From assembly GCA_031292665.1 (NCBI GenBank), contig JARLGR010000182.1, positions 1-52,007 of the forward strand: a stretch of 52,007 nt of DNA. The letters are read 5' to 3'. The notes beneath the pieces are model-generated. The model ran no database searches. It was not told where the DNA came from and worked only from the letters and a program-made list of their open reading frames with translations. Every line of letters begins with the position of its first letter. Position 1 is the first letter of the stretch. This document shows, in pieces, positions 8,944 through 21,760 of the stretch. A program made the position numbers and the translations under genes. This stretch comes from Mycobacterium sp. (GTDB taxonomy: Bacteria; Actinomycetota; Actinomycetes; Mycobacteriales; Mycobacteriaceae).

Positions 8944-11900
8944 TCAGGGCCCGGCCTCTTCGTCCAGAATGGCGAAGAGTTCGCTTTCGGTGGCCGAATT
9001 GATGTCGTCGTACAGCTCGTCGGGCTCAAGCTCCGCATCGACCTCGATCAGCGTGCTGAGCAGCGTCTGAACGCGGGTGTTCATCCGCATCTTCTCGTCG
9101 GCACTCCAACCGGGTTGATCGATCAGTGTCTGCAGTTCGCGCGCGACGTCATTGAAACGGGCCATGCGGCCGGATGCGTCATCGGTGGCCGCGGATGCCG
9201 AAGTGGCCAGTTGCGTGTCGAGGTGCTCTGCGAGCGCCGCCGGCGTGGGATGGTCGAAGATCACTGTCGGAGAAAGGGTAAGTCCGGTCGCCGTTTTGAG
9301 GCGGTTGCGCAGTTCCACCGCTGTCAGCGAGTCGAACCCGAGATCTTGGAACGCGCTGTCGGCGCCGACGTCCGCGGCGCCATGGCCCAGCACGGTAGCG
9401 GCGTTGCTGCACACCAAGTCGACGAACTCGCGATGCCGCTGCTCTGGGGTGAGTCCTTGCATGCGTGCGCGCAGACCCGAGGTCGACGCCGCGGAGCCGG
9501 CCTCGGCGATGACCCGCCGCGCCCGGCGGGCGGCCAATCCGCTTAGTATGGGCGGCAATTCCGCACCGTCACGGGCCAGCCCCGCCGCGTCCAGCCGTGC
9601 CGCGACCAGCATCGAACGATCGGCCAGCATCGCGTCATCGAGCAGCGCCAACGCCCGCTGGGTGGGCAAGGGTGCCAGCCCGACGCGCCTCATGCGGGCG
9701 CGGTCTCTGTCCTCAAGGTGTCGTGTCATGGCGGACGGTTGTTCCCAAAGCCCCCAGGCGACGGACAGTCCGGGCAGTCCGCGGGCGCGGCGGTACGCGG
9801 CCAGCCCATCGAGGAAGCTGTTTGCCGCCGCGTAGTTGCCTTGGCCGGGCGCGCCCACGATTCCCGCCATCGACGAAAACACAACGAACGCCGACAGTTC
9901 CAGTTCTCGGGTCAACTCATGCAGGTTCCACGCCCCGTCGACTTTGGCCCGCAACACCGTATCCAACCGGTCGGGGGTCAACGACGCGATCAGCCCGTCG
10001 TCGAGCACCCCTGCGGCATGAAACACCCCCCGCAGCGGATAGCGCGAGGGCACCCCCGCGAGCGCCGCGGCCAGCGCATCCCGATCACCGGCATCGCAGG
10101 CCACCACCGACACCAGGGTCCCGTTGTTCCGCAATTCGGCGGCGAGATCCGCGATTCCGTCGGCCTGCTCGCCGCTGCGGCTGACCAACATCACATGGGG
10201 CACCCCATACCGGTCGACGAGGTGACGAGCCAACGCCGAACCCGCCATGCCGGTCCCACCGGTGATCAGAGCCGTGCCCCCGGCCAGCCCGCCGGGTCCG
10301 TCGGGCAGGGTGAGCACGACCTTGCCGACATGACGGGCCTGGCTGACGAATCGGTAAGCGTCGACGGCGCGACGCACGTCAAACACCTTGGTGGGCAGCG
10401 GCGTCAGCACCTGGCTGCCGAACAGGTCCACCAACTCGCCCAACATCTCGGCGATCCGGTCCGGGCCGGCCTCCATCAGATCGAACGCGCGATACGTCAC
10501 CCCCGGATGCTGCGCGGCGATTGACTGTGGATCGCGCAGGTCGGTTTTGCCCATCTCGATGAAGTGCCCGCCCCGTGTGAGCAACCGCAGTGACGCGTCG
10601 GTGAACTCGCCGGCCAACGAGTTGAGCACCACGTCGACCCCGGTCCCCCCAGTCGTCGACCGAAACTTCTCCTCGAACTCCAACGTCCGCGAGTCGCCGA
10701 TGTGGTCATCGTCAAGGCCCATGGCGCGCAGGACTTCCCACTTACCGCGGCTGGCCGTGGCGAAGACCTCTGCACCCCAATGCCTGGCCAGCTGCACCGC
10801 AGCCATGCCCACCCCGCCGGCCGCGGCATGCACCAACACCCGTTGACCGGCCCGCAATCCCGCCAAGACCGACAACCCGTACAGGGCCGTGGAGAACACC
10901 ACCGGAACACCCGCGGCGTCCGTCAACGACCAGCCCTGCGGCACTCGCACCAGGAACCGCTGATCCACCGCCGCTTCCGAACCCGCCAGTCCCAGGATGC
11001 CCATCACCGCGTCGCCGACGGCAAAACCAGTCACCTCCGGACCGACCTCGACAACCAGGCCGGCGCCTTCTGCGCCCAACTCCGCGAAACCGGGGTACAT
11101 GCCCAACGCCACCAACACGTCCCGGAAATTCACCCCGACCGCGGCGACCGCCACCCGCACCTGACCGGCGGCCAGCTCGACCCGCGGGGAGGGCCGCACC
11201 GCCAAATCCTCCAACGTTCCTGCGTCGCCCGCCGCCAATCGCCATGCCGACGACCGGTCCGGCAACTGCAACACCGAGTGCGGGTTGCTTGCCCGCAACC
11301 GGGGGCGGTAGACGACGCCCTCGCGGACCACCAATTGGGGCTCACCACAACCGATCACCGCACGAATGTCGACAGACCCATCCGAATCGACCAACACCAC
11401 ACGGCCCGGATGCTCGGCCTGCGCCGACCTCACCAACCCCCACACCGCGGCACCGGCTAAATCCGTGACCTCGTCATCGACCAGTCCCGCCGCCCCGTGG
11501 GTCACTACCAAAAGCAGCGCGGGCCGGTCGGCGGAGAGCGCGGACTGGACGACCGCCAACACCTCGTGAACGGCCGCGCGCACCGACCCGGCCGCCTCGG
11601 AGTCCAACTCCCACACCACCGGGTCAACGTCAACAGCGTTGTCGTCCAGCGCCATCGGTGACCAGGCGACCTCGAAGAGCCCACCGCCGCCGGCACCGGC
11701 CGCGGCTGACAACTGCTCAGCCGATACGGGACGCGTCACCAGCTCACGCACCGAGAGCACCGGCGACCCCGCCGCATCGGCGATCTCCACCGACACCGCA
11801 CCCGGTCCCTGCGGCGCCAACTTCACCCGAACCCGGGACGCCCCCGCCGCGTGCAGGCACACACCCTGCCAGGAAAACGGCAACACGGCCTGCGGCCATT

Positions 11901-14900
11901 CGTCGGCCACTCCCAGCGCATGCAGTGCCGCGTCCAACACCACCGGATGGATCCCGAAGCCGGCAACCGTCACACCGGCGTCCTGCGGGGCCTCGACTTC
12001 GGCGAAAAGCTCGCTCCCCCGGCGCCACACCGCCCGCAGGCCCCGAAACGCCGGGCCATACCCGTAGCCCCGCGCCGCCAGCCCGTCGTAGGCGCCGGTG
12101 AGGTCCACCGCCTCCGCACCCGCCGGGGGCCACACCGCCAGATCCGCCGCCGGCGGCACAGGCCCCGCGCTCACCACGCCCTCGGCGTGCAATACCCATG
12201 CCGAATCCCCCTGGGCGGGACGCGAATACACCGCAACCGGGCGCGGCCCGCCCGCCTGCGAGTCACCCACTACGACCTGAACCTGCACCCCACCGGCCGT
12301 CGCCAGCACCAACGGCGCCGCCAACGTCAGCTCCTCGATCAGCGAACAGCCGACCTCGTCAGCGGCCCGCACCACGAGCTCCACGAATGCCGCCCCCGGG
12401 AGCAGCACCATCCCGGCCACGGCGTGGTCTGCCAACCACGGCTGGACCGTCGTCGATAACCGGCCCGTCAACACCACCCCGCCCGAATCGGGCCGCTCCA
12501 CCACCGCGCCCAACATCGGGTGCTCAGCGCCCACCAACCCGGCCCCGCCGACGTCCTGCCATCCCACCGCGTCCGGTGACAGCCAATACCGGCGCGGCTG
12601 AAAGGCATACGTCGGCAAGTCCACCCGTCGGGCATGCAAGCCGTCGAACGCCGCGGCCCACTGGACACCCGCGCCGGCCGTGAACAACCGCCCCGCCGCG
12701 AGCAGCAGCGAGTAGACCTCGGGGCGGTCCTTGGGCATCGTCACCACCGCGGTCGTCTCGACCGCCTGCTCGACGGATGACGTCAGCGCCGCGCCCGGGC
12801 CGACCTCCACGAACAGGCCGGCCCCCAACGTCTGCGCCGACCGCACACCGTCGAGAAAGCGCACGGGCCGGCGCACGTGCTCGACCCAGTACGCCGGCGA
12901 ACCATACCCCGGGCCAGCCGGTTGCCCAGAAACGTTGGCCACCAGCTCGATTCGCGGCTCACCGGCAGACATCCCGGCCACCACGGCGGAGAACTCCTCG
13001 ATCATGGGCTCCATCAGCGACGAATGGAACGCGTGCGAGACCGCCAATCGATGCACGCGCCGACCCGTCGCCGCAAGCCGCTCCACCACCGCGTCCACCG
13101 CGGCCCGCTGGCCGGAAAGAACCACCGCCTGCGGACCGTTGACCGCCGCGATATCGACCCCCTCCCCCAGCAGGGGGAGTACCTCGGCTTCACTGGCCGC
13201 CACCGCCACCATCACGCCACCGTCCGGCAGCGCGGCCATCAACCGGCCGCGGGCGGCCACCAAACGCGCCGCATCGGCCAGCGACAACACCCCGGCCACG
13301 TGCGCCGCGGCGATCTCGCCCACCGAATGCCCCATCACCACGTCCGGCACCACGCCCCAGGACTGCCACAATGCCGACAACGCGATCTCAATAGCGAACA
13401 ACGCCGGCTGAGCGAATTCGGTGCTCTGCAACAACTCCGCGTCGGTGCCCCACATCACCTTGCGCAACGGCAACCGCAGATGGCGATCGAGTGCCTCGGC
13501 GGCCCCGTCCAGGGCGCGGGCGAACACGGGGAAGCGGTCATACAGCGCCGCGCCCATCCCCAGCAGCTGGGAGCCCTGGCCCGGAAACGTGAACACGGTC
13601 TTGCCCGTCGAACGCGCCCGCCCCGTCAGCGCGGCCGGACCCGGCTCCCCCGACGCCAATTCCGCTAACCCCGCGGTCAGCTGTTCACGGTCGGCGCCGA
13701 CCAGCACCGCACGGTGCTCGAATACCGACCGGGTGGTCACCAGGGACGACCCCACGTCGACGACGTCGCAGTCGGCGTCCAGGTGTGCCGACAACCTTCG
13801 AGCCTGAGCCGACAGCGCGTCGGCGGACCGACCCGATATCACCCAGGGCACCACCGGCTCGGAGTCACGGCGTGGCGGCAAAACACCGTCTTGTTCGAGG
13901 GGACCCTCCGCAGGGGCCTCCTCCACAATCACATGCGCGTTCGTCCCGCTGATCCCGAACGCCGAAACCCCCGCGCGCCGGGGCTTGTCCCCCGCCGGCC
14001 ACGGCTGGGCCCCGGTCAACAAGCGCACGGCGCCCGCTGACCAATCCACCTGCGGCGTAGGCGAATCGACATGCAGCGTCCGAGGCAGCACGCCATGCCG
14101 CATCGCCTGCACCATCTTGATGACCCCGGCCACCCCCGCGCCTGCGGAGGTATGACCGATGTTGGACTTGATCGAGCCCAACCACAGTGGCCGATCCGCC
14201 GCGCGACCTTGCCCGTAGGTGGCCAGCAGGGCCTGAGCCTCAATCGGGTCGCCCAGGACGGTCCCGGTCCCGTGCCCCTCAACCACGTCGACGTCGGCCG
14301 CTGCCAACCCGGCGTTCGCCAGCGCCGCCCGGATCACCCGTTGCTGCGACGGGCCATTCGGCGCGGTCAATCCGTTGGAGGCGCCGTCCTGGTTGACCGC
14401 CGATCCCCGCAGCACCGCCAGCACCGGATGCCCGAACCGGCGCGCGTCGGCCAACCGCTCCAGCACCAGCACGCCGGCGCCCTCCGACCACGAGGTGCCA
14501 TCCGCGGCGGCCGCATACACTTTGCACCGCCCGTCGGCGGCCAGCGCCCGCTGCCGGCTGAACTCGACAAACGCCGCGGGGGCCGCCATGACGGTCACGC
14601 CGCCGGCGAGCGCCAAATCGCTCTCCCCCGAGCGCAACGACTGCGCCGCCAGATGCATCGCCACCAACGACGACGAACACGCCGTGTCCACCGACACCGC
14701 CGGGCCCTCCAGGCCCAGCACGTAGGCCACCCGGCCGGACGTCACGCTCAGGGTCGAGCCCGTCAGGCCGTAGCCCTCCAGCTCGCCCTTGACCTCGCCT
14801 CCGTAGCCGGCGTGGATGACGCCCGCGAACACCCCAGTCGCCGAGCCGTGCAGCTGCATCGGGTCAATCCCGGCCCGCTCCAGGGCTTCCCAGGAGATCT

Positions 14901-15285
14901 CCAGCATCAGGCGTTGCTGGGGATCCATCGCCAGCGCCTCGCTGGGCCCGATGCCGAAGAATGCGGCGTCGAAGTCGGCCGCGTCCTGCACGAAGCTGCC
15001 GCGACGCGTGTAGGTCTTACCCGGGGCGTCGGGGTCCGGATCGAATATGGCGTCGATATCCCAGCCGCGGTCGGTGGGAAAGTCCGATACCGCGTCGCGC
15101 TCTTCGACCACCATGTCCCACAGGGCTTCCGGCGAATCCACGCCACCCGCGTAGCGGCAGGCCATGCCCACCACCGCCACCGGCTCGGAGAGCTTGCCTT
15201 CCAGCTCCGAGAGGCGCCGACGCGCCCGCCTCAAATCCGCCGTGAGGCGTTTGAGGTAGTCGACGTGCTTTTCGGTGCCTGGCAT
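8944..15285 (-). CDS. pks8: Type I polyketide synthase, fused Pks8/Pks17 (KS-AT-DH-ER-KR-ACP)
   Basis: This is one 2113-residue frame with a complete fully reducing module: N-terminal coiled-coil docking helix (1-36), KS with Cys203 in [10 protein letters not shown] with GHSVG (about 651) and HAFH (about 751; malonyl pattern), DH with [12 protein letters not shown] (about 953), ER ([12 protein letters not shown] about 1385, NADPH loop about 1490), KR (ITGGTGMAG about 1673, active Tyr in GNYAAANSF about 1817, LDD present as in B-type KRs) and ACP (Ser about 1985). The C-terminal docking helix ends [13 protein letters not shown], nearly the same as Pks7. M. tuberculosis H37Rv carries this as two genes, pks8 and pks17; here nothing interrupts it. 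The ATG at 15285 is one base past the pks7 stop (TGATATG), so translation is coupled. Expected role: adds a fully reduced C2 unit. Confidence 0.93.
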   Translation of the reverse strand: MPGTEKHVDYLKRLTADLRRARRRLSELEGKLSEPVAVVGMACRYAGGVDSPEALWDMVVEERDAVSDFPTDRGWDIDAIFDPDPDAPGKTYTRRGSFVQDAADFDAAFFGIGPSEALAMDPQQRLMLEISWEALERAGIDPMQLHGSATGVFAGVIHAGYGGEVKGELEGYGLTGSTLSVTSGRVAYVLGLEGPAVSVDTACSSSLVAMHLAAQSLRSGESDLALAGGVTVMAAPAAFVEFSRQRALAADGRCKVYAAAADGTSWSEGAGVLVLERLADARRFGHPVLAVLRGSAVNQDGASNGLTAPNGPSQQRVIRAALANAGLAAADVDVVEGHGTGTVLGDPIEAQALLATYGQGRAADRPLWLGSIKSNIGHTSAGAGVAGVIKMVQAMRHGVLPRTLHVDSPTPQVDWSAGAVRLLTGAQPWPAGDKPRRAGVSAFGISGTNAHVIVEEAPAEGPLEQDGVLPPRRDSEPVVPWVISGRSADALSAQARRLSAHLDADCDVVDVGSSLVTTRSVFEHRAVLVGADREQLTAGLAELASGEPGPAALTGRARSTGKTVFTFPGQGSQLLGMGAALYDRFPVFARALDGAAEALDRHLRLPLRKVMWGTDAELLQSTEFAQPALFAIEIALSALWQSWGVVPDVVMGHSVGEIAAAHVAGVLSLADAARLVAARGRLMAALPDGGVMVAVAASEAEVLPLLGEGVDIAAVNGPQAVVLSGQRAAVDAVVERLAATGRRVHRLAVSHAFHSSLMEPMIEEFSAVVAGMSAGEPRIELVANVSGQPAGPGYGSPAYWVEHVRRPVRFLDGVRSAQTLGAGLFVEVGPGAALTSSVEQAVETTAVVTMPKDRPEVYSLLLAAGRLFTAGAGVQWAAAFDGLHARRVDLPTYAFQPRRYWLSPDAVGWQDVGGAGLVGAEHPMLGAVVERPDSGGVVLTGRLSTTVQPWLADHAVAGMVLLPGAAFVELVVRAADEVGCSLIEELTLAAPLVLATAGGVQVQVVVGDSQAGGPRPVAVYSRPAQGDSAWVLHAEGVVSAGPVPPAADLAVWPPAGAEAVDLTGAYDGLAARGYGYGPAFRGLRAVWRRGSELFAEVEAPQDAGVTVAGFGIHPVVLDAALHALGVADEWPQAVLPFSWQGVCLHAAGASRVRVKLAPQGPGAVSVEIADAAGSPVLSVRELVTRPVSAEQLSAAAGAGGGGLFEVAWSPMALDDNAVDVDPVVWELDSEAAGSVRAAVHEVLAVVQSALSADRPALLLVVTHGAAGLVDDEVTDLAGAAVWGLVRSAQAEHPGRVVLVDSDGSVDIRAVIGCGEPQLVVREGVVYRPRLRASNPHSVLQLPDRSSAWRLAAGDAGTLEDLAVRPSPRVELAAGQVRVAVAAVGVNFRDVLVALGMYPGFAELGAEGAGLVVEVGPEVTGFAVGDAVMGILGLAGSEAAVDQRFLVRVPQGWSLTDAAGVPVVFSTALYGLSVLAGLRAGQRVLVHAAAGGVGMAAVQLARHWGAEVFATASRGKWEVLRAMGLDDDHIGDSRTLEFEEKFRSTTGGTGVDVVLNSLAGEFTDASLRLLTRGGHFIEMGKTDLRDPQSIAAQHPGVTYRAFDLMEAGPDRIAEMLGELVDLFGSQVLTPLPTKVFDVRRAVDAYRFVSQARHVGKVVLTLPDGPGGLAGGTALITGGTGMAGSALARHLVDRYGVPHVMLVSRSGEQADGIADLAAELRNNGTLVSVVACDAGDRDALAAALAGVPSRYPLRGVFHAAGVLDDGLIASLTPDRLDTVLRAKVDGAWNLHELTRELELSAFVVFSSMAGIVGAPGQGNYAAANSFLDGLAAYRRARGLPGLSVAWGLWEQPSAMTRHLEDRDRARMRRVGLAPLPTQRALALLDDAMLADRSMLVAARLDAAGLARDGAELPPILSGLAARRARRVIAEAGSAASTSGLRARMQGLTPEQRHREFVDLVCSNAATVLGHGAADVGADSAFQDLGFDSLTAVELRNRLKTATGLTLSPTVIFDHPTPAALAEHLDTQLATSASAATDDASGRMARFNDVARELQTLIDQPGWSADEKMRMNTRVQTLLSTLIEVDAELEPDELYDDINSATESELFAILDEEAGP

Positions 15286-15286
15286 A

Positions 15287-18200
15287 TCAGTGGCCGAGTT
15301 CTTCGTCGAGGATCGCGAAGAGTTCGCTCTCGGTGGCGGCCCGTAGGTCGTCGTCGAGGTCTTCGGCGTCGGGATGATCGGCGGCATAAGTGCCGAGCAG
15401 GTTCTGGATGCGGGCGCTCAGGAACGCCTTGTCATCGGGCTTCCAGTCCGGCCGGCTCAGCAGCGCCTCCAGTTCGCGGGTGATGTCGTCGAATCGGGCC
15501 ATGGGGCTGGATTGGTCGACGGTACCGGCCAGTTCGGTGTCGAGGTGTCCGGCCAAGACGGCCGGTGTGGGGTAGTCGAAGATCAACGTGGGTGAAAGGG
15601 TGAGGCCGGTAGCGCTTTTGAGACGATTGCGCAGTTCGACGGCCGTGAGTGAATCGAAGCCCAGGTCTTGGAACGCCCGGCCGGAGTCGATGTCGGCGGG
15701 ATTGGGCAGTCCCAACACCGTGGCAGCACTACCGCGTACCAGGTCGACCAGTTCGCGCTGCCGCGCCTCGGGGCTCAACCCGCCGAGCCGGGTGGCCAGA
15801 CCGGTCGTCGAGGGCGCGCCCGCGGCGTCGACGACAACGCGTCGGGCGGGACGTCCCGCCACATCCCGCAGTAGCGGCGGAAGCCCGGCGCTGTTGTCGG
15901 CGAGCGCGGTTCGATCCAGGCGCGCGGCCACCAGCACGGGATCATCCACCACCATGGCGGCATCGAACGCGTCCAGCGCCTGCTCGGTCGACAGTGGGGC
16001 CAGCCCGATCCGGCTCATCCGCGCCTTATCGCGATCGCCCAGGTGCGACGTCATCGCCGACGCTTGCTCCCACAGTCCCCACGCCAGCGACAGTCCCGGA
16101 AGTCCGTGGGCACGTCGGTGGGTCATCAGGCCGTCGAGGAAGCTGTTGGCTGCGGCGTAATTGGCTTGACCGGGCGTGCCGACGATACCGGCCATCGACG
16201 AAAACACCACGAAGGCCGACAAATCCAGGTCTCGGGTCAGCTCGTGCAGGTTCCAGGCGCCGTCGACCTTGGCCCGCAGCACCGCATCCACCCGATCCGG
16301 CGTCAATGACGAGATGAGCCCGTCGTCGAGGATCCCCGCGGCGTGGATCACCGCCCGCAGTGGGTATTGCGCCGGTATCCGGGCGAGCAGCGCCGCCACC
16401 GCATCCGGATCGGCGGCGTCGCAGGCCACGACGGACACCTCGGCCCCACCCTCGTTCAGTCGGCCCACGAGCTCGGAAACCCCCGCGGCGTCGGCGCCCG
16501 AGCGGCTGACCAGCACCACATGACCCACCCCATATCGGTCGACGAGATGGCGCGCCAGCGCCGAACCGGCCATGCCGGTGCCCCCGGTGATCACCACGCT
16601 GCCGCCGGCGAGCCCGCCACCACAGCCGCTGAGCGTCTCGGCGGGGCCGTCCGGCACGGTGAGCACGACCTTCCCGATGTGGCGGGCCGAGCTGACGTAG
16701 CGGTACGCCGCAGGTGCGCACCGAATGTCGAATGCCTGCTGCGGCAGCGGCTGTAGCGCGCCGCCGCTCAGCAGCTGCATGATCTCGGTCAGCATGGCCG
16801 CGGTGCGGTCCGGTCCGGCCTCGATCAGGTCGAATGCCCGATACTGCGCTCCCCGGTATTGTTCGGCGATGACCTGCGGGTCGCGCGGGTCGGTCTTGCC
16901 CATCTCGATGAAACGCCCACCCGGTGCCAACAGCCGCAACGATGCGTCGGTGAAGTCACCGGCCAGCGAGTTGAGCACCACGTCGACGCCGGCTCCCCCC
17001 GTCGTCGCCAGAAACTTCTGCTCGAACTCCAGAGTCCGCGAGTCACCGATGTGGTCATCGTCAAAGCCCATGGCCCGCAACGTGTCCCATTTGCCTCGGC
17101 TGGCGGTAGCGAAAACCTCCGCGCCCCAATGCCGGGCCAGCTGCACCGCGGCCATGCCGACCCCACCGGTGGCGGCATGCACCAACACCCGCTCCCCGGC
17201 CCGCAGTCCCGCCAACACGGACAAGCCGTACAGCGCCGTCAGGAATACCACGGGCATTCCGGCGGCCCGCGCCAGCGGCCACCCCGCCGGCACCGGCACC
17301 AGCAACCGCTCGTCGACCACCGCTTCGGAGCCGACTACCCCGAGCAATCCCATCACGGCGTCGCCGACCGCCAGCCCGGTTACGCCCGGACCGACCTCGA
17401 TAACCACCCCGGCGCCCTCGGCCCCCAACCGACCGCCACCGGGGTACATGCCCAAGGCCACCAGCACGTCGCGGAAGTTGACGCCGACCGCGGCCACCGC
17501 CACCCGCACCTGCCCGGCTGCCAGGTCCAGCCGAGGGCAGGGGGCCACCACCAAGTCCTCGAAGGTGCCGCTGCTGCCGGCATCCAATCGCCACGGCTGC
17601 GGCGGCAACCTCAACACCGACTCCGCGATCACCGGCGCCAGCCGGGCCGCGTATGCCGCCCCCGCGCGCACGGTCAATTGCGGTTCGCCGCAGCCGATCA
17701 CCGCGCTCGCCTCCAGCGAACCGTCGGAATCGATTAGCACCACCCGGCCGGGATGTTCCGCCTGCGCGGATCGCACCAAGCCCCATACCGCGGCGCCGGC
17801 CAGGTCCGAGACGTCTTCACCGGGCAGCGCGACCGCGCCGTGCGTCAGCACCGCCAGCACCCTGGAGTCGTCGCCGCCCAGCCACGACTGCAGGACCTGC
17901 AACGCCTCGGTGGTGGCCGCATGCACCGACCGCACGACGTCCGGGCCGGCGGCCCGGGAGTCCCATACGAAGACGGCGTCGTCAGAACCGCTGGCTTCCG
18001 GCGTGATCGGGGTCCACCTAACCTCCAGTAGACCCTCCAGGGCACCCAGGGGAGCCGCCGCGACCGCCAGCTGTTCGGTCGACACGGGACGCATCACCAT
18101 CGACCGGACCGACAGCAGCGGAAGGCCGGCCGCGTCGGCCATGTCGACCGACACAGCCCCCGCTCCCGCGGGAGCGATGCGGACTCGCGCCCGCAAGGCC

Positions 18201-21200
18201 CCCGCCGCGTGTAGCGACACCCCCTGCCACGAGAACGGCAGTACCGTCTGCTCCCGCTCGCCGGCAAGACCCAACGCGTGCAGGGCCGCATCCAGCAGCA
18301 CCGGATGGATACCGAAGCCGCCGACCGGCGCTCCGCCGTCTTGCGGGACGGCGACTTCGGCGAAAATCTCGTCACCCCGCCGCCACATCGCCCGCAGGCC
18401 CTGGAAACCGGGGCCGTACTCGTAACCCCGCTCCGCGAGTCGTTCGTAGGCCCCGGCGACGTCCACCGCCGAGGCGCCTGCCGGCGGCCACACCGACAAG
18501 TCGCCGACCGGTGCGACGCGTTCCCCGCTCAGCAGCCCCTGAGCATGCAACACCCAGCCAGAACCCGGTTGCGCAGCGAACGAATACACCGACATCTCCC
18601 GATGGCCCGAGCCGCCGTCGGCCCCGACCACCACCTGCACCTGCACGCCACCGGCGGCCGGCAGCACCAACGGCGCCGACAGCGTCAGCTCCTCGATGAC
18701 GGCGCACCCGACCTCGTCGCCGGCCCGCACGGCCAACTCGACGAACGCCGCCCCGGGCAGCACCACGGTCCCGGCCACCGCGTGATCGGACAGCCACGGC
18801 TGAGTGACCGTCGAGATCCGGCCTGTCAGCACCACCCCGCCGGAGTCCGGCCGGGGTAGCACCGCGCCCAACAAACCATGCTCGGCCGGCGCCAACCCCA
18901 TGCTCGCGGTGTCCGCCGACCCGACATACCCGCCGGGCAACCAGAACCGTTGCCGGACAAATCCATACGTCGGCAACTCCACGCGACGACCACCGAAGCC
19001 GGCCAGTGCGGACTGCCAATCCACGCCGACACCCGCCGCGTGGGCCTGACCGGCGGACAGCCAAAACCGCTGCAAACCGCCGTCGTCGCGGCCAAGAGAC
19101 GGGATGACGATCGCGTCGTCATCGGAATGGCAGTCCGCCGAGACTTCCTCGACGCCGGTGGACAAGATCGGGTGCGGGCTGGATTCGATGAACACGCGGT
19201 GCCCCGCGGCGCACGTGCTACGCACCGCGCGCTCGAATTGCACCGTCTCCCGGATGTTCTGGTACCAATACTCGGCGGTCAGGCCGGCGGCGTCCATCAG
19301 CTCACCGGTCACGGTGGAGAAGAAGGCGACCGAGGACGACCGCGGCTCGATGCCGGCCAGCGCGTCGGCCAGCGGTTCACGGATCGCGTCGACCTGCGCG
19401 GAGTGGGATGCGTAGTCGACATCGATCGCGCGGGCACGAACGCCGTCAGCGTCACACCGGCGCAGCAACTCCGCCAGCGCCTCCACCTCACCGGACACCG
19501 CGACCGCCGAGACACCGTTGACCGCGGCGACGTTCAGCCGATCGCCCCAGGGGGCCAGCAACGCCCGGGCCCGCGGCAATCCGCAGGCCAGCGAAACCAT
19601 GCCGCCCGCGGCCGGCAATTCCAGCAACAACCGACTGCGCAGCGCCACCACCTGGGCGGCATCTTCGAGCGACAGCGCACCCGCCACACAGGCCGCGGCG
19701 ATCTCGCCCTGCGAATGGCCGATCACCGCGTCGGGGACCACGCCCACCGAGCGCCACAGTTCGGCCAGCGACACCATGACCGCCCACAGCGCGGGCTGCA
19801 CCACATCCACCCGGTCCAGACCGGGCGCACCCGGCACCTGCCGCAGCACGTCGATCAGCGACCACTGCACGTGGTCGGCGAGCGCCTTCTCGCAGCGATG
19901 CATCTGGTCGGCGAACACCGTTGAAGTGTCGAGCAACTCGGCGCCCATCCCGGCCCATTGGGAGCCCTGGCCGGGGAACACGAACACCGTCTTGCCCACC
20001 GGCTGCGCCCGACCGACCACCACACCGGCGCCGGACCCACCGGCGGCCACGTCCGCCAGGCCGGCCACCAACTGGTCACGGTCGGCACCCACCGCCACCG
20101 CCCGATGGTCGAACAGCGACCGGGTCGAAACCAGCGACCACCCCACGTCCACCATGCGCAGGCCCGGGTCGGCGTTCACCCGCGCCAGCAGCCGCGCCGC
20201 CTGGCGGGCCAGCGCGTCCCCCGACCGAGCCGACAGCACCCACGGCACCGGCACGTCACCGCCCTGCGCCGCAGGGCTTTCGGAGGGGGCCTGCTCGACA
20301 ATCACGTGCGCGTTCGTGCCGCTGATCCCGAACGACGACACCCCCGCGCGCCGCGGGCGATCAGTAGCGGGCCACGGCCGCGCCTCGGTCAGCAACGACA
20401 CCGACCCCGCCGACCAATCCACATGCGGCGTGGGCACATCGACGTGCAGCGTCTTCGGCAGCACGCCGTGCCGCATCGCCTGCACCACCTTGATCACACC
20501 GCCGGCGCCCGCCGCAGCCGAGGTGTGGCCCATGTTCGACTTGATGGATCCCAGCCACAGCGGCCGGTCCCCCGGCCGGTCCTGCCCGTACGTCGCCAAC
20601 AGGGCTTGCGCCTCAATGGGATCCCCCAACGTGGTCCCGGTCCCGTGCCCCTCAACCAGATCCACGCCCGCCGCGGCCAACCGGGCGTTGGACAGCGCCG
20701 CGCGGATCACCCGCTGCTGCGACGGCCCGTTCGGCGTCGCCAGGCCGTTGGAGGCGCCGTCCTGGTTCACCGCGGATCCGCGCAGCACCGCCAACACCGG
20801 ATGCCCCAACCGACGCGCATCGGACAACCGCTCCAGCACCAAAACACCGGCGCCCTCGGAGAACCCGGTTCCGTCGGCGGCACCCGCATACGCCTTGCAG
20901 CGACCGTCGGCGGACAGCGCGCGCTGCCGGCTGAATTCGACGAACATCGCCGGGGTGGCCATCACGGTCACGCCGCCGGCCAGCGCCAGATCACACTCCC
21001 GCGAGCGCAACGACTGAGTGGCCAGGTGCATGGCGACCAACGATGACGAACACGCCGTATCCACCGACACCGCCGGGCCTTCCAGCCCCAGCACGTAGGC
21101 CACCCGCCCCGACGCCACACTCAGCGTCGAACCGCGCATCCCGTACCGCTGGAGGTCGCCCGGCACCCGGCCCTGCCCGCCGTACGAACCGTGGAAGATG

Positions 21201-21667
21201 CCGGCGAACACGCCCGTCGGCGAACCGCGCAGCGTCAACGGGTCAATCCCGGCCCGCTCCAACGCCTCCCACGACACCTCCAACAGCAGGCGCTGCTGTG
21301 GGTCCATCGCCAGCGCCTCGCTCGGGGCGATGTTGAAGAACGCGGCGTCGAAATCCGCCACGTCCGCCAGGAAGCCGCCGCCGCGGGAGTAGGACTTGCC
21401 CACCGCGTCGGGGTCGGGGTCGAACAGCGTCGTGAGGTCCCAGCCTCGGTTCGCCGGGAACCCCGACACCACGTCGCGGCCTTCAAGCACCATCTGCCAC
21501 AGGGCTTCCGGGGAATCGACCCCGCCGGGATACCGGCAGCCCATCCCTACCACCGCCACGGGCTCGGTAGCCAGGGCAAGGAACTGAAGGTTCTCCCGCT
21601 TGAGCCGCTCGTTTTCCTTCAGCGTTTTGCGGAGTGCTTTGACGAGCTCGTCTTGGCCGCCGCTCAT
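15287..21667 (-). CDS. pks7: Type I polyketide synthase Pks7 (KS-AT-DH-ER-KR-ACP)
   Basis: The 2126 residues equal the M. tuberculosis Pks7 length. Domains in order: N-terminal docking coil (1-34), KS with Cys206, AT with GHSQG (about 651) and YASH (about 753), DH with [12 protein letters not shown] (about 960), ER (about 1394, cofactor loop about 1496), KR (about 1689; Tyr in ANYAAANSF about 1838; LDD present) and ACP (Ser about 2004). GHSQG with YASH is the methylmalonyl-CoA pattern, so a complete cycle would add a methyl-branched, fully reduced unit. All catalytic motifs look intact. The C-terminus ([16 protein letters not shown]) is a docking helix that could meet the Pks8 N-terminal coil. 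It lies 93 bases downstream of pks10. Disruption of the M. tuberculosis homologue has been linked to dimycocerosate defects, so a link to that pathway remains possible. Confidence 0.94.
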   Translation of the reverse strand: MSGGQDELVKALRKTLKENERLKRENLQFLALATEPVAVVGMGCRYPGGVDSPEALWQMVLEGRDVVSGFPANRGWDLTTLFDPDPDAVGKSYSRGGGFLADVADFDAAFFNIAPSEALAMDPQQRLLLEVSWEALERAGIDPLTLRGSPTGVFAGIFHGSYGGQGRVPGDLQRYGMRGSTLSVASGRVAYVLGLEGPAVSVDTACSSSLVAMHLATQSLRSRECDLALAGGVTVMATPAMFVEFSRQRALSADGRCKAYAGAADGTGFSEGAGVLVLERLSDARRLGHPVLAVLRGSAVNQDGASNGLATPNGPSQQRVIRAALSNARLAAAGVDLVEGHGTGTTLGDPIEAQALLATYGQDRPGDRPLWLGSIKSNMGHTSAAAGAGGVIKVVQAMRHGVLPKTLHVDVPTPHVDWSAGSVSLLTEARPWPATDRPRRAGVSSFGISGTNAHVIVEQAPSESPAAQGGDVPVPWVLSARSGDALARQAARLLARVNADPGLRMVDVGWSLVSTRSLFDHRAVAVGADRDQLVAGLADVAAGGSGAGVVVGRAQPVGKTVFVFPGQGSQWAGMGAELLDTSTVFADQMHRCEKALADHVQWSLIDVLRQVPGAPGLDRVDVVQPALWAVMVSLAELWRSVGVVPDAVIGHSQGEIAAACVAGALSLEDAAQVVALRSRLLLELPAAGGMVSLACGLPRARALLAPWGDRLNVAAVNGVSAVAVSGEVEALAELLRRCDADGVRARAIDVDYASHSAQVDAIREPLADALAGIEPRSSSVAFFSTVTGELMDAAGLTAEYWYQNIRETVQFERAVRSTCAAGHRVFIESSPHPILSTGVEEVSADCHSDDDAIVIPSLGRDDGGLQRFWLSAGQAHAAGVGVDWQSALAGFGGRRVELPTYGFVRQRFWLPGGYVGSADTASMGLAPAEHGLLGAVLPRPDSGGVVLTGRISTVTQPWLSDHAVAGTVVLPGAAFVELAVRAGDEVGCAVIEELTLSAPLVLPAAGGVQVQVVVGADGGSGHREMSVYSFAAQPGSGWVLHAQGLLSGERVAPVGDLSVWPPAGASAVDVAGAYERLAERGYEYGPGFQGLRAMWRRGDEIFAEVAVPQDGGAPVGGFGIHPVLLDAALHALGLAGEREQTVLPFSWQGVSLHAAGALRARVRIAPAGAGAVSVDMADAAGLPLLSVRSMVMRPVSTEQLAVAAAPLGALEGLLEVRWTPITPEASGSDDAVFVWDSRAAGPDVVRSVHAATTEALQVLQSWLGGDDSRVLAVLTHGAVALPGEDVSDLAGAAVWGLVRSAQAEHPGRVVLIDSDGSLEASAVIGCGEPQLTVRAGAAYAARLAPVIAESVLRLPPQPWRLDAGSSGTFEDLVVAPCPRLDLAAGQVRVAVAAVGVNFRDVLVALGMYPGGGRLGAEGAGVVIEVGPGVTGLAVGDAVMGLLGVVGSEAVVDERLLVPVPAGWPLARAAGMPVVFLTALYGLSVLAGLRAGERVLVHAATGGVGMAAVQLARHWGAEVFATASRGKWDTLRAMGFDDDHIGDSRTLEFEQKFLATTGGAGVDVVLNSLAGDFTDASLRLLAPGGRFIEMGKTDPRDPQVIAEQYRGAQYRAFDLIEAGPDRTAAMLTEIMQLLSGGALQPLPQQAFDIRCAPAAYRYVSSARHIGKVVLTVPDGPAETLSGCGGGLAGGSVVITGGTGMAGSALARHLVDRYGVGHVVLVSRSGADAAGVSELVGRLNEGGAEVSVVACDAADPDAVAALLARIPAQYPLRAVIHAAGILDDGLISSLTPDRVDAVLRAKVDGAWNLHELTRDLDLSAFVVFSSMAGIVGTPGQANYAAANSFLDGLMTHRRAHGLPGLSLAWGLWEQASAMTSHLGDRDKARMSRIGLAPLSTEQALDAFDAAMVVDDPVLVAARLDRTALADNSAGLPPLLRDVAGRPARRVVVDAAGAPSTTGLATRLGGLSPEARQRELVDLVRGSAATVLGLPNPADIDSGRAFQDLGFDSLTAVELRNRLKSATGLTLSPTLIFDYPTPAVLAGHLDTELAGTVDQSSPMARFDDITRELEALLSRPDWKPDDKAFLSARIQNLLGTYAADHPDAEDLDDDLRAATESELFAILDEELGH

Positions 21668-21760
21668 GAGCGGCGGCCTCTCGTGTCACGCATCTTCGGG
21701 CCCAGCAAGAGACGCCTTACGCTACCGAGGGCCTGTCCATGGGCTGTCCATAAGCCCGCA

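Noticed and set aside
14071..15483. Plus-strand open frame (470 codons) opposite pks8
   Set aside because: Arg/His/Gln-rich translation, opposite KS motifs of pks8; a shadow.
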